DNA of 64,000 bases from Collinsella sp. UBA6357 (GTDB taxonomy: Bacteria; Actinomycetota; Coriobacteriia; Coriobacteriales; Coriobacteriaceae): positions 47,647 through 111,646 of the forward strand of contig DJRP01000016.1 in NCBI GenBank assembly GCA_002437815.1, read 5' to 3'. Below the pieces are notes generated by a model that did not search any database, was not told where the DNA came from, and saw nothing but the letters and a program-made list of their open reading frames with translations. The translations under genes and the position numbers were made by a program. Every line of letters starts with the position of its first letter. The stretch's first letter is position 1. Positions 1 through 7,410 of the stretch are shown piece by piece.

Positions 1-120
1 GGCACCGTCGAGCCGGTCTCGGCCACCATCACGAGCGCCATCATGCTGGGAACGGTGTTTCTGCCGACTGACCTTATCGGCTTTGCCATGATTATCGTGA
101 TGATGTTTCTGACGGTATGA
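1..120 (+). CDS. EamA/DMT-family transporter, C-terminal end (partial)
   Basis: The first 39 codons before TGA read as a hydrophobic tail with an EPVSATI motif followed by a membrane segment. The Glu-Pro-Val motif near the start of the last helix pair is characteristic of EamA (drug/metabolite transporter) permeases, so this is probably the last 39 residues of such a protein whose start lies outside the window. Substrate cannot be inferred. A second EamA protein occurs at 55263-56234. Confidence 0.6.
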   Translation, partial: GTVEPVSATITSAIMLGTVFLPTDLIGFAMIIVMMFLTV

Positions 121-253
121 CGGCAGCATATGCGCTGCGGACGCCTTGAGCGGGACGGATTCATGCGGAGAATTGCTGAATCGGCGCATATGAACGTTTG
201 TTATGAGTAAAGTTTTAACGTTAATAGCAATTTTGCATAGGGAGCCTCATTTC

Positions 254-2458
254 ATGGCCGGAAATCATTTCAAGAATACGGGCGACGATGGTCAGCGCCC
301 CCCGATGAATTCGTCACCGAAGAAAAACGAGCCGACGCCGCGCTCGAATCCTGGGGAAACGGCGATGTTTGTTGCCCTGCACGAGCAGTCCAAGAAGCGT
401 GATGCCGTTGCGACATCGGGCAGAAGGAAGATTCCGGCCGGTGGCCCCGCCAAGATACCCGAACCTCGCACTGCCGAGACCTCCTTTGAGCCCCTACCTC
501 CTCTGGACGCGGACAAGCCTGCTTCTGATGATCCGTTTTCGAGCCAAAGCGATGACGTTTTCCAGGGGTCGGGAGCTAAAGAGGAGTATTTCGACTTCAA
601 TCTTCCTTACGGGTCCGGTGATTCTTCGACCAGCTATACCGACGAGGGGCTTGTGAAACATCGTCACCGCAAGGGTCGCCGTAAGAAGAAGACCGTTGCG
701 ATCGTTGTCGCCGCGATCGTTGCCGTCGTGCTGGTCGCAGGAGGGGTGAGCGGCTTCATGCTGTTCAACTCTGCCAAAAAGGTCCAGGCGGACGCGCAAA
801 AGGCCATGGGGCTCATGACGGGTATGAAGGACAGCCTGACATCGGGCGACTTCTCGTCGCTTACCGGTGATGTCGAGCAGATCGATGAGCTGTGCTCTTC
901 GATTCGGAGCGAGACCGACAGCCCGGTCTGGCAGGCAGCGTCCTTTATCCCCGTTGTCGGCGGCGACGTCTCCGCTGCGAGGACGTTGGTCTCCGCGCTT
1001 TCGGAAGTCTGCTCCGACGGACTCGTTCCCGTATCGAAACAGCTGGCACAGGCTACGCCCGGTAAGCTGATCCAGGCGGGCGGCACCGTGAACGTGTCTG
1101 CGTTTCAGGCGATCGCCGACTCGCTCGCCGATTCCTCGGATGCCTTTAAAGATGCCAACGAAAAGGTTCAGGCGATCGGCCCGACCCATATCGACAAGGT
1201 GACTAAGCTTGTCGATACCGCAAAGGACGGCTTTGCCGTTCTGGACAGCGCCGTCGATGCGGCGAGCAAGGTCGCTCCCGTTTTGCCGCAGATGCTTGGC
1301 GCTAACGGCCAGACGCGCAACTATCTTGTGATCGCCGAGAACAACGTCGAGATCCGTGCGCGCGGTGGATTCGGCGGCTCGCAGGGCGTCATTTCGGTTA
1401 CCGACGGCACCATGCAGATCGGAGACTTTAAGGCGGCGACCTCTTTGAGCGATGATCAGGCTTTGCCGATCTCCGATGAAGAGGAGACGCTGTTCAACAC
1501 GATCACCCATCATATGGGGACCAACTCGGGTGATGCCCTGTACACGCCGGATTTCCCCCGCGGCGCCTCACTGGCCGCGCAGCTTTGGGAGATCGACCAG
1601 GACCAGCATATCGATGGCGTTGTGGCCATGGATCCCGTGTTCCTGCAGTATCTGCTGGGGCTTGTCGGTAGCGTCTCGCTTCCCGACGGAACGGTCGTCG
1701 ACGGCTCCAACGCCGCCAAGGTTCTTATGCACGACGTGTACTGGAACTACCCGGTCGCCGAGACGGACGGTATCTTCGCCTCGGTTGCCGGAGCGGCCTT
1801 CGACAAGGTCGTCAACGGTATCGGCGATGCCGACATGGTTCAGCTCGTTTCTGTGTTCAAAAAGGGATGCGAGCAGGGTCGCTTTATCGCTTGGATGAGT
1901 GACGAGCAGGAGGAGAACGCTCTTAAAGAGATGGGCATCGCCGCCGCTCTGCCCTCTGCTGACGATCTGTCGGCCGACCCCGTCGCCGGCGTTTACGTCA
2001 ACAACTACAGCTTCTCGAAAATCGACTGGTACCTTAACCTCGATGCGAAAGCTGGAGTCGGTACGAAGTCGGGTGATGGTACCACCACCTACCAGATGAC
2101 GGTCACGCTGACCAATACGCTCAAGAACAGCGAGGTCGACAGCATGCCGGACTACGTTGCAAATTCTGTTTATGTGGACGGAAAGATAGCCAACCGAGGC
2201 GATGAGCGATTGGGTGTCTACCTTTATGCTCCGGCAGGCGGCTCGATCAGTAACGTTCAGGTAAACGGTAGCAATTTGGCTCTTACGGCAGCGAAGCACA
2301 ATGGCCTCGATGTCCAGTTTGGAATCGTCGATCTTTTACCAGAGGAAACGTGCACGATCACTTATTCCGTAACGACTTCACAGGATGCCGATGGCAAGGA
2401 CTTGACGGTAAGCATGACGCCGACGTGTCAGGCGGCCCGCGAAGGCGACGCCGAGTAG
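254..2458 (+). CDS. DUF4012 domain membrane protein
   Basis: Predicted 734-residue protein. Residues 1-135 are polar and low in complexity, residues 135-146 are strongly basic (HRHRKGRRKKK), and about 147-170 form one transmembrane helix. The rest is extracellular and contains the DUF4012 core near residue 355 (NYLVIAENNVEIRARGGF). DUF4012 proteins are often found with cell-envelope or exopolysaccharide genes, but their biochemical role is unknown. An in-frame ATG at 203 exists. The ATG at 254 is preferred because GGAG lies 9 nt upstream. A terminator-like hairpin follows before glmM. Confidence 0.8.
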   Translation: MAGNHFKNTGDDGQRPPMNSSPKKNEPTPRSNPGETAMFVALHEQSKKRDAVATSGRRKIPAGGPAKIPEPRTAETSFEPLPPLDADKPASDDPFSSQSDDVFQGSGAKEEYFDFNLPYGSGDSSTSYTDEGLVKHRHRKGRRKKKTVAIVVAAIVAVVLVAGGVSGFMLFNSAKKVQADAQKAMGLMTGMKDSLTSGDFSSLTGDVEQIDELCSSIRSETDSPVWQAASFIPVVGGDVSAARTLVSALSEVCSDGLVPVSKQLAQATPGKLIQAGGTVNVSAFQAIADSLADSSDAFKDANEKVQAIGPTHIDKVTKLVDTAKDGFAVLDSAVDAASKVAPVLPQMLGANGQTRNYLVIAENNVEIRARGGFGGSQGVISVTDGTMQIGDFKAATSLSDDQALPISDEEETLFNTITHHMGTNSGDALYTPDFPRGASLAAQLWEIDQDQHIDGVVAMDPVFLQYLLGLVGSVSLPDGTVVDGSNAAKVLMHDVYWNYPVAETDGIFASVAGAAFDKVVNGIGDADMVQLVSVFKKGCEQGRFIAWMSDEQEENALKEMGIAAALPSADDLSADPVAGVYVNNYSFSKIDWYLNLDAKAGVGTKSGDGTTTYQMTVTLTNTLKNSEVDSMPDYVANSVYVDGKIANRGDERLGVYLYAPAGGSISNVQVNGSNLALTAAKHNGLDVQFGIVDLLPEETCTITYSVTTSQDADGKDLTVSMTPTCQAAREGDAE

Positions 2459-2477
2459 GATTCGTCATTTTGGTTGG

Positions 2478-2511
2478 AAAAGGTGCCTCGTTCGTATGCG
2501 AGACGCCTTTT
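2478..2511 (+). terminator. Hairpin terminator between the DUF4012 gene and glmM
   Basis: A 13-bp stem (AAAAGGTGCCTCG with CGAGACGCCTTTT, one mismatch and one G-U pair) closes an 8-nt loop and ends in TTTT. It lies 24 nt before the glmM start codon, so it would limit read-through from the DUF4012 gene into glmM. Confidence 0.65.
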
Positions 2512-2534
2512 CTTGTTATGAGAGGGTTTATCAC

Positions 2535-3866
2535 ATGAGGTACTTTGGAACCGATGGATTTCGTGGTGAAGCCAATGTCGGCCTGACCGTTGAGCATGCC
2601 TATAAGATCGGTCGATTCGTCGGCTGGTACTACGGTGCCCGTCGCGGCGCCAAGGCTCGCGTCATCGTGGGCAAGGATACTCGTCGCTCGAGCTATATGT
2701 TCGAGGCGGCGCTGGTGAGCGGCCTGGTCGCAAGCGGTGGCGACGCCTACATGCTGCATGTTATTCCAACGCCCGGCGTGGCGCATCAAACGGTCGAAGG
2801 TTGTTTTGACTGCGGCATCATGATCAGCGCGAGCCATAACCCCTACGGCGATAACGGCATCAAGCTCGTTAATAGCGAGGGCTACAAGATGGATGAGGAC
2901 GTGCTCGCTCTCATCGAGGATTACATCGATGGCAAGAGCGAGGTTCCGCTTGCCACGGGAAACCATATCGGCGCGACGGTCGACTACATGCAGGGCCGCA
3001 ACCGCTATATCGCATCGCTTATCGCGAGTGCAAATTTCTCGTTGCAGGGCGTGAAGATCGGTATCGATTGTGCCAACGGTTCGGCAAGCTCGGTCGCCAA
3101 GCCGGTCTTCGATGCGCTGGGAGCCGACGTGCGCGTGATCAACGCCGCCCCCGACGGATTCAACATCAATGTCGACTGTGGATCGACCCATATGGAGCGT
3201 TTACAGCGTCATGTGGTGGAGCAGGGGCTCGACGTGGGGTTTGCCTATGACGGGGATGCCGATCGCTGCCTTGCTGTCGACGAGCGCGGACGCGTGGTCG
3301 ATGGCGATCAGATTCTCTATGTGTGCGGCGTGTACCTCAACAAACACGGGCGTCTGTCGGGCGGTACCGTGGTGCCGACGATTGCAAGCAATTTTGGTCT
3401 CGTCAAGTCTCTCGAGCTCGCCGGGCTGTCGGCCGTGCCGAGTGGCGTGGGCGACCGCAACGTGTACGCCAAGATGCGCGAGGGCGGCTATAGCCTGGGC
3501 GGGGAGCAGACGGGTCATACGATTTTTGGTGATATCGAGCGCACAGGTGATGGCATCATGACCTCTTTGCGGGTGATGGAAGTCATTCGTGCTGAACGCG
3601 AGACGCTCTCTCAGCTTACGGCCCCCTGTAAACTGTTTCCGCAGGCACAGGTTGCCGTGCGTGTGGCCGATAAGGATGCGGCGCTTGAGAACATGGGCGT
3701 GCAAGCCGCCATCGCTCAGGCTGAAAAGGAGTTGGCGGGTACGGGTCGCGTGCTGGTGCGCAAGAGCGGTACCGAGCCGGTGATTCGTGTTTTGACCGAG
3801 GCTCCCGATCAGGCGCAAGCCGATGTTGCCATGAGGCGCATCGCCGCTACGCTCGAGGCCCTGTAG
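2535..3866 (+). CDS. glmM: Phosphoglucosamine mutase
   Basis: Interconverts glucosamine-6-phosphate and glucosamine-1-phosphate, the step before UDP-GlcNAc synthesis for peptidoglycan. The 443-residue protein begins with the family signature MRYFGTDGFRGE. It carries the catalytic phosphoserine loop ISASHNP (Ser100), the metal-binding loop DGDADR near residue 240, and a C-terminal phosphate-binding loop with RKSGTEP. The length matches the family. The chosen ATG puts YFGTDG at the N-terminus as in other GlmM proteins, with GAGAGGG upstream. Gene order does not suggest an operon partner downstream, since the next gene is convergent. Confidence 0.95.
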   Translation: MRYFGTDGFRGEANVGLTVEHAYKIGRFVGWYYGARRGAKARVIVGKDTRRSSYMFEAALVSGLVASGGDAYMLHVIPTPGVAHQTVEGCFDCGIMISASHNPYGDNGIKLVNSEGYKMDEDVLALIEDYIDGKSEVPLATGNHIGATVDYMQGRNRYIASLIASANFSLQGVKIGIDCANGSASSVAKPVFDALGADVRVINAAPDGFNINVDCGSTHMERLQRHVVEQGLDVGFAYDGDADRCLAVDERGRVVDGDQILYVCGVYLNKHGRLSGGTVVPTIASNFGLVKSLELAGLSAVPSGVGDRNVYAKMREGGYSLGGEQTGHTIFGDIERTGDGIMTSLRVMEVIRAERETLSQLTAPCKLFPQAQVAVRVADKDAALENMGVQAAIAQAEKELAGTGRVLVRKSGTEPVIRVLTEAPDQAQADVAMRRIAATLEAL

Positions 3867-3884
3867 CGAAGGTTTAGGGAGACG

Positions 3885-4093
3885 ATATCCAAAAAGTGGG
3901 GTCTGTGAGTTCTGTCACAAAATTAGTAGCATCACATTTTGGTTTCTAGGACCTAAAAATCGCCCTTGGTTGGACAATGGATTCAACCAGGGGCGATTAT
4001 TTTTCCAATTGGCGAGTGGAAACGCTTGTCTGAGACGCTAATTCGCTGTCACTAAATTAATCACATAACTCACGAATCCCACTTTTTGGATAT
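3885..4093. repeat. Nested inverted repeat between convergent glmM and M32 peptidase genes
   Basis: Outer arms begin with a perfect 16-bp match (ATATCCAAAAAGTGGG at 3885-3900 against CCCACTTTTTGGATAT at 4078-4093). They continue at about 75% identity for some 30 more bases, including a shared GTGAGTT. Inside sits an independent 15-bp hairpin (3958-3998). No coding potential is seen. The structure could be a folded bidirectional 3' end or a small non-autonomous mobile element. Confidence 0.75.
3958..4003. terminator. Bidirectional terminator inside the nested repeat
   Basis: AATCGCCCTTGGTTG pairs with CAACCAGGGGCGATT around an 11-nt loop (one G-U pair). ATTTTT follows on the plus strand and the mirror-image TTTTTAG follows on the minus strand, so it can terminate both glmM and the convergent peptidase gene. 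Confidence 0.8.
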
Positions 4094-4147
4094 GAGGAGC
4101 GATTCATGAATGCTTCGAAGCCCGTGGAGCCTCGGGACGGCAGTCTG

Positions 4148-5761
4148 CTACAGGTTATACAGGCCGGTGAACTTGTCCTCGAGGTAGCTGCAGTAATAGC
4201 GTGCGTTGAAAGGCTGACCGCAGGCGTTCTCGATGAGCTCCGGCGCATCCTTGGCGTGACCCCACTGCCAGATGTGTTCGGCAAGCCAGGTCCGAACGGG
4301 TGTCAAATCGCCGTTAGCGCAAGCGCCGTTAAGGTCTACGCCGTCACGGCACATGGCTGGTACGAACATGGCATCGTAGGCACTGCCGAGCGCGTAGGTG
4401 GGAAAGTATCCAAACGATCCGCCGCTCCAATGCGTGTCCTGCAGACAGCCGCGGGAGTCGTCGGGAACCTCGACACCTAGATATTCCCTCATGAATTTCG
4501 CCCATAGCGTGGGAACATCCTTAGCGCTTGCCTCGCCGGCAAACAGGAGCCGCTCGATCTCGTAGCGCACCATGATGTGGAGTGGGTAGGTGAGCTCGTC
4601 GGCTTCGGTGCGAATGAGTGAAGGCCGAGCGATGTTGACGGCGCGGTAGAGCTCGTTCTCGTCTACGCCGCCATAGACTTCGGGCGCGTGATCGCGCAGC
4701 ACATGCAGCAGCGGCCCCATAAAGGCGCGGCTGCGACCCACGGTGTTTTCGAAGAAACGACTTTGACTTTCGTGGATGCCCATCGAGGTGCCGCCCGCAA
4801 GGCAGGTACGGGCATAGGCAGGGTTGACGCCAAGCTCGTAGGCGGCATGTCCGGCCTCGTGGATAATACTGTAGACGTTGGAGATGCAATCGTTTTCGTA
4901 GATGTGCGTGGCGATGCGTGCGTCGCCGGTGGCGAAGCCCTCGCTAAAGGGATGCTCCGTAAAGGCCAACGTGGTGTCTGCCAGATTCAGGCCGACAAGT
5001 TCCATGAGGTCGAAACTCATGGCGCGCTGGGCGGTTTCTGGCACAGAGGCGTGCAGAAAATCGGCCCTCGGCTGCTCGCCGTGCTCGTTGATGGCAGCCA
5101 CGAGCGGCACCACCGTTGCCTTGACCTCCTCGTAAAACGCGTCAAAGGTCTTAGTCGAAAGTCCTCGCTCATACTGGTCGAGCCAAACATCGTAGGGGTC
5201 GCGGGATGGGTCCATGAGCTTTGCTTGATGCTTGAGTTCGGTCACGATCTTGTCGACATAGGGTTCGAAACTCGCCCAATCGTTTGAAGCCTTGGCTTTG
5301 TGCCAAACGGCGTCGGCTTCGCAAGTCAGACGGGTCCATGCTGCGGCCTCTTCGGTGGGGATGGCGCTCGCCTCGCGTTGATCGCGGGCGAGCACCCGAA
5401 TCTCGTCGAGCAGCTGCGGGTCATTGATCTTGTCGGTGACGAGCGCGTCATTTTGCAGCTGTGTCACCAATTCGACGGACTTGTCTTTGGTGAGCAGCTT
5501 GTGATGTTCGCCAGCGAGCGCGCCCATGGCGTCCGCGCGAGCGGCGGCGCCGTTGGCGGGAGCCACGGTGGCGCCGTCGAACTCGGCGATCTTGAGCAGA
5601 TACTCGCGGGTCCAGAGCTTGTCTTCGAGTTTGCGGAGCTTCTTTACTGCCTTCTCGGTTTTCATGGCCTTGGTGGAGGAACCGGGTTTGGCGAGTGTGA
5701 TCTTGATACCCTTGCTCTTGTTCCGTGTCTTCGCGGCATCCTTCTTTTTTTCTTTGCCCAT
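4148..5761 (-). CDS. M32 family metallocarboxypeptidase (thermostable carboxypeptidase Taq type)
   Basis: Removes C-terminal residues from peptides in the cytosol, as known for family M32. The sequence shows the zinc site HEAGH (about residues 301-305) followed by HESQSRFFEN, the M32 signature region, and a mostly helical architecture. The length is 537 residues, slightly over the family norm of about 500. The excess is a Lys-rich N-terminal extension of about 50 residues (MGKEKKKDAAKTRNKSKG). An upstream ATG at 5794 would add 11 residues; neither start has a strong Shine-Dalgarno sequence. Confidence 0.88.
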   Translation of the reverse strand: MGKEKKKDAAKTRNKSKGIKITLAKPGSSTKAMKTEKAVKKLRKLEDKLWTREYLLKIAEFDGATVAPANGAAARADAMGALAGEHHKLLTKDKSVELVTQLQNDALVTDKINDPQLLDEIRVLARDQREASAIPTEEAAAWTRLTCEADAVWHKAKASNDWASFEPYVDKIVTELKHQAKLMDPSRDPYDVWLDQYERGLSTKTFDAFYEEVKATVVPLVAAINEHGEQPRADFLHASVPETAQRAMSFDLMELVGLNLADTTLAFTEHPFSEGFATGDARIATHIYENDCISNVYSIIHEAGHAAYELGVNPAYARTCLAGGTSMGIHESQSRFFENTVGRSRAFMGPLLHVLRDHAPEVYGGVDENELYRAVNIARPSLIRTEADELTYPLHIMVRYEIERLLFAGEASAKDVPTLWAKFMREYLGVEVPDDSRGCLQDTHWSGGSFGYFPTYALGSAYDAMFVPAMCRDGVDLNGACANGDLTPVRTWLAEHIWQWGHAKDAPELIENACGQPFNARYYCSYLEDKFTGLYNL

Positions 5762-5924
5762 GGGTGATCCCAATCTCGCATGCCGTCGGGTCAAGGGGCC
5801 AAACGGCGAACGTGCATGAACGTTTTTCTTGTACCCAATGAGCGGTGTCGCAGCGTGCGCATCCCCTTGATTTCTGTGCTATCCTATAGCCCAATGCGTT
5901 GACGGAGAGGGTTTTGTCCGCCGC

Positions 5925-6170
5925 GTCGCCGCTCAGAGAGGGAAGGTCAGGGGCTGCAAGCCTTCCTGCGGAGGCAAGGGCAGAACGTTCACTCCCGAGC
6001 AGCAACCTCAACGGGCGGGGATTAGCCGTCTCAGTAGGGAAGCCGTGAGCCTCGCGATAAGGGGCGCAGAGTGGGCACGGCGGGCCAAACATCCGCCGCG
6101 TCAAACAAGGTGGTACCGCGGAATCCAACCGTCCTTGGGCAAGTTTCGAGCCCGAGGACGGTTTTTTGTT
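5925..6170 (+). promoter_or_regulatory. T-box leader of pheST
   Basis: Transcript leader holding the conserved T-box sequence AGGTGGTACCGCG (6108-6120), which in T-boxes pairs with the free CCA end of uncharged tRNA. It is followed at 6127-6167 by a terminator. An AGAGAG element near 5935 fits the base of Stem I, and a TTC triplet at 5988-5990 is a possible Phe specifier. Low charged tRNA-Phe would favour the antiterminator and allow pheST transcription. The 5' limit is approximate, and I could not assign a promoter with confidence. Confidence 0.88.
6127..6167 (+). terminator. Intrinsic terminator of the T-box leader
   Basis: AACCGTCCTTGGGC pairs with GCCCGAGGACGGTT and is followed by TTTTTT. 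It overlaps the downstream side of the T-box, so terminator and antiterminator are mutually exclusive. This makes the switch transcriptional. Confidence 0.85.
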
Positions 6171-6288
6171 GCCGAAAACGGGCGGCGACACGTGAGCATC
6201 GGCCCCACATGGGCGTGATGATCCTTGGGACCTTTCTCAACGGATCGTCCACGATGGGCTCGGGTCGCGCATAGAGGAAAGGGAAGAT

Positions 6289-7365
6289 ATGAGTCTGATT
6301 GACGATCTGGTCAAACTCGAGGAAGAGGCAAAGGAGCTCGTCGCGAGTGCCGACGATGCCGAGAAGCTCGAGGCCGCGCGCGTCGCGCTTCTCGGCCGCA
6401 AGGGCCGCATCACGGGCCTCATGCGCATGATGGGTAAGCTCGCCCCCGAAGACCGACCCGTGATGGGCAAACGCGCCAACGAGATGCGCACCATGATCGA
6501 GGGCATGTTCGAGGAGCGTACGGCCGAGATGAAGGCCGCCGCCCTCAAGCACGCGCTCGAGCACGAGGCCGTCGATATCACGCTGCCGGGCGTGCGCCCA
6601 CAGATCGGTCACCAGCACCTGATCAAGCAGATCATCGAGGAGGCCGAGGATATCTTCTGCGGCATCGGCTACACCGTCGAGAGCGGCCCCATGGTCGATA
6701 CCTCCTACTACAATTTCACCGCGCTCAACGCCCCCATGGATCATCCGAGCCGCTCGGCCCGCGACACGTTCTACGTGGTCGACAACAACCCCGGCAGCGT
6801 CGCGCATCCCGAGGCCCACGCCCACGGCGAGTCCGACGTGCTGCTGCGCACCCAGACCTCGGGCGTGCAGATCCACACCATGGAGGCCCAAAAGCCGCCT
6901 ATCTACATGATCTGCCCCGGTACCGTCTACCGTCCCGACACGGCTGACGCCTGCCATCTGCCGCAGTTCAACCAGATCGAGGGCCTGGTCGTCGACGAGG
7001 GCATTACCTTCGGTGACCTCAAAGGCACGCTCGACTACTTCGTCAAGTGCATGTTCGGCGAGGACCGCAAGACCCGCTATCGCCCGCATTTCTTCCCGTT
7101 CACCGAGCCTTCCTGCGAGGTTGACGTGTCCTGCCATGTCTGCGGCGGCAAGGGCTGCAACTTCTGCAAGCACAGCGGTTGGATCGAGATCCTGGGCTGC
7201 GGCATGGTCGACCCCAACGTGCTCATCAACTGTGGCATCGACCCCGAGAAGTACTCCGGCTTCGCCTTCGGCATCGGCGCCGAGCGCGTCGCGGCCCTGC
7301 GCTACGACCTGCCCGACCTCAGAACTCTCATGACGGGCGATATGAGGTTCTTGAACCAATTCTAA
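6289..7365 (+). CDS. pheS: Phenylalanyl-tRNA synthetase alpha subunit
   Basis: Catalytic subunit of the alpha2-beta2 enzyme that charges tRNA-Phe. The 358-residue protein has the N-terminal coiled coil (1-90), class II motif 1 around GPMVDTSYYNF (133-143), motif 2 around residues 187-232 (LLRTQTSGVQ and RPDTADACHLPQFNQIEG), and motif 3 near the C-terminus (GFAFGIGAERVAALRYDLPD). Cysteines 276, 282, 285, 290 and 293 form a cluster (CHVCGGKGCNFC). A His/Pro-containing insertion at about 166-184 lies before motif 2. It is preceded by the T-box and followed after 45 nt by pheT. Confidence 0.96.
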   Translation: MSLIDDLVKLEEEAKELVASADDAEKLEAARVALLGRKGRITGLMRMMGKLAPEDRPVMGKRANEMRTMIEGMFEERTAEMKAAALKHALEHEAVDITLPGVRPQIGHQHLIKQIIEEAEDIFCGIGYTVESGPMVDTSYYNFTALNAPMDHPSRSARDTFYVVDNNPGSVAHPEAHAHGESDVLLRTQTSGVQIHTMEAQKPPIYMICPGTVYRPDTADACHLPQFNQIEGLVVDEGITFGDLKGTLDYFVKCMFGEDRKTRYRPHFFPFTEPSCEVDVSCHVCGGKGCNFCKHSGWIEILGCGMVDPNVLINCGIDPEKYSGFAFGIGAERVAALRYDLPDLRTLMTGDMRFLNQF

Positions 7366-7410
7366 ATCACCCGTTCTATCAGGAATTTCTTTCTCATAAG
7401 GAGTAATCAA

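Noticed and set aside
4106..4480. Open frame on the plus strand with AGGAG before its ATG, opposite the M32 peptidase
   Set aside because: It lies fully antisense to a well-supported enzyme gene, its product has no recognisable motif, and it is explained by codon bias on the other strand.
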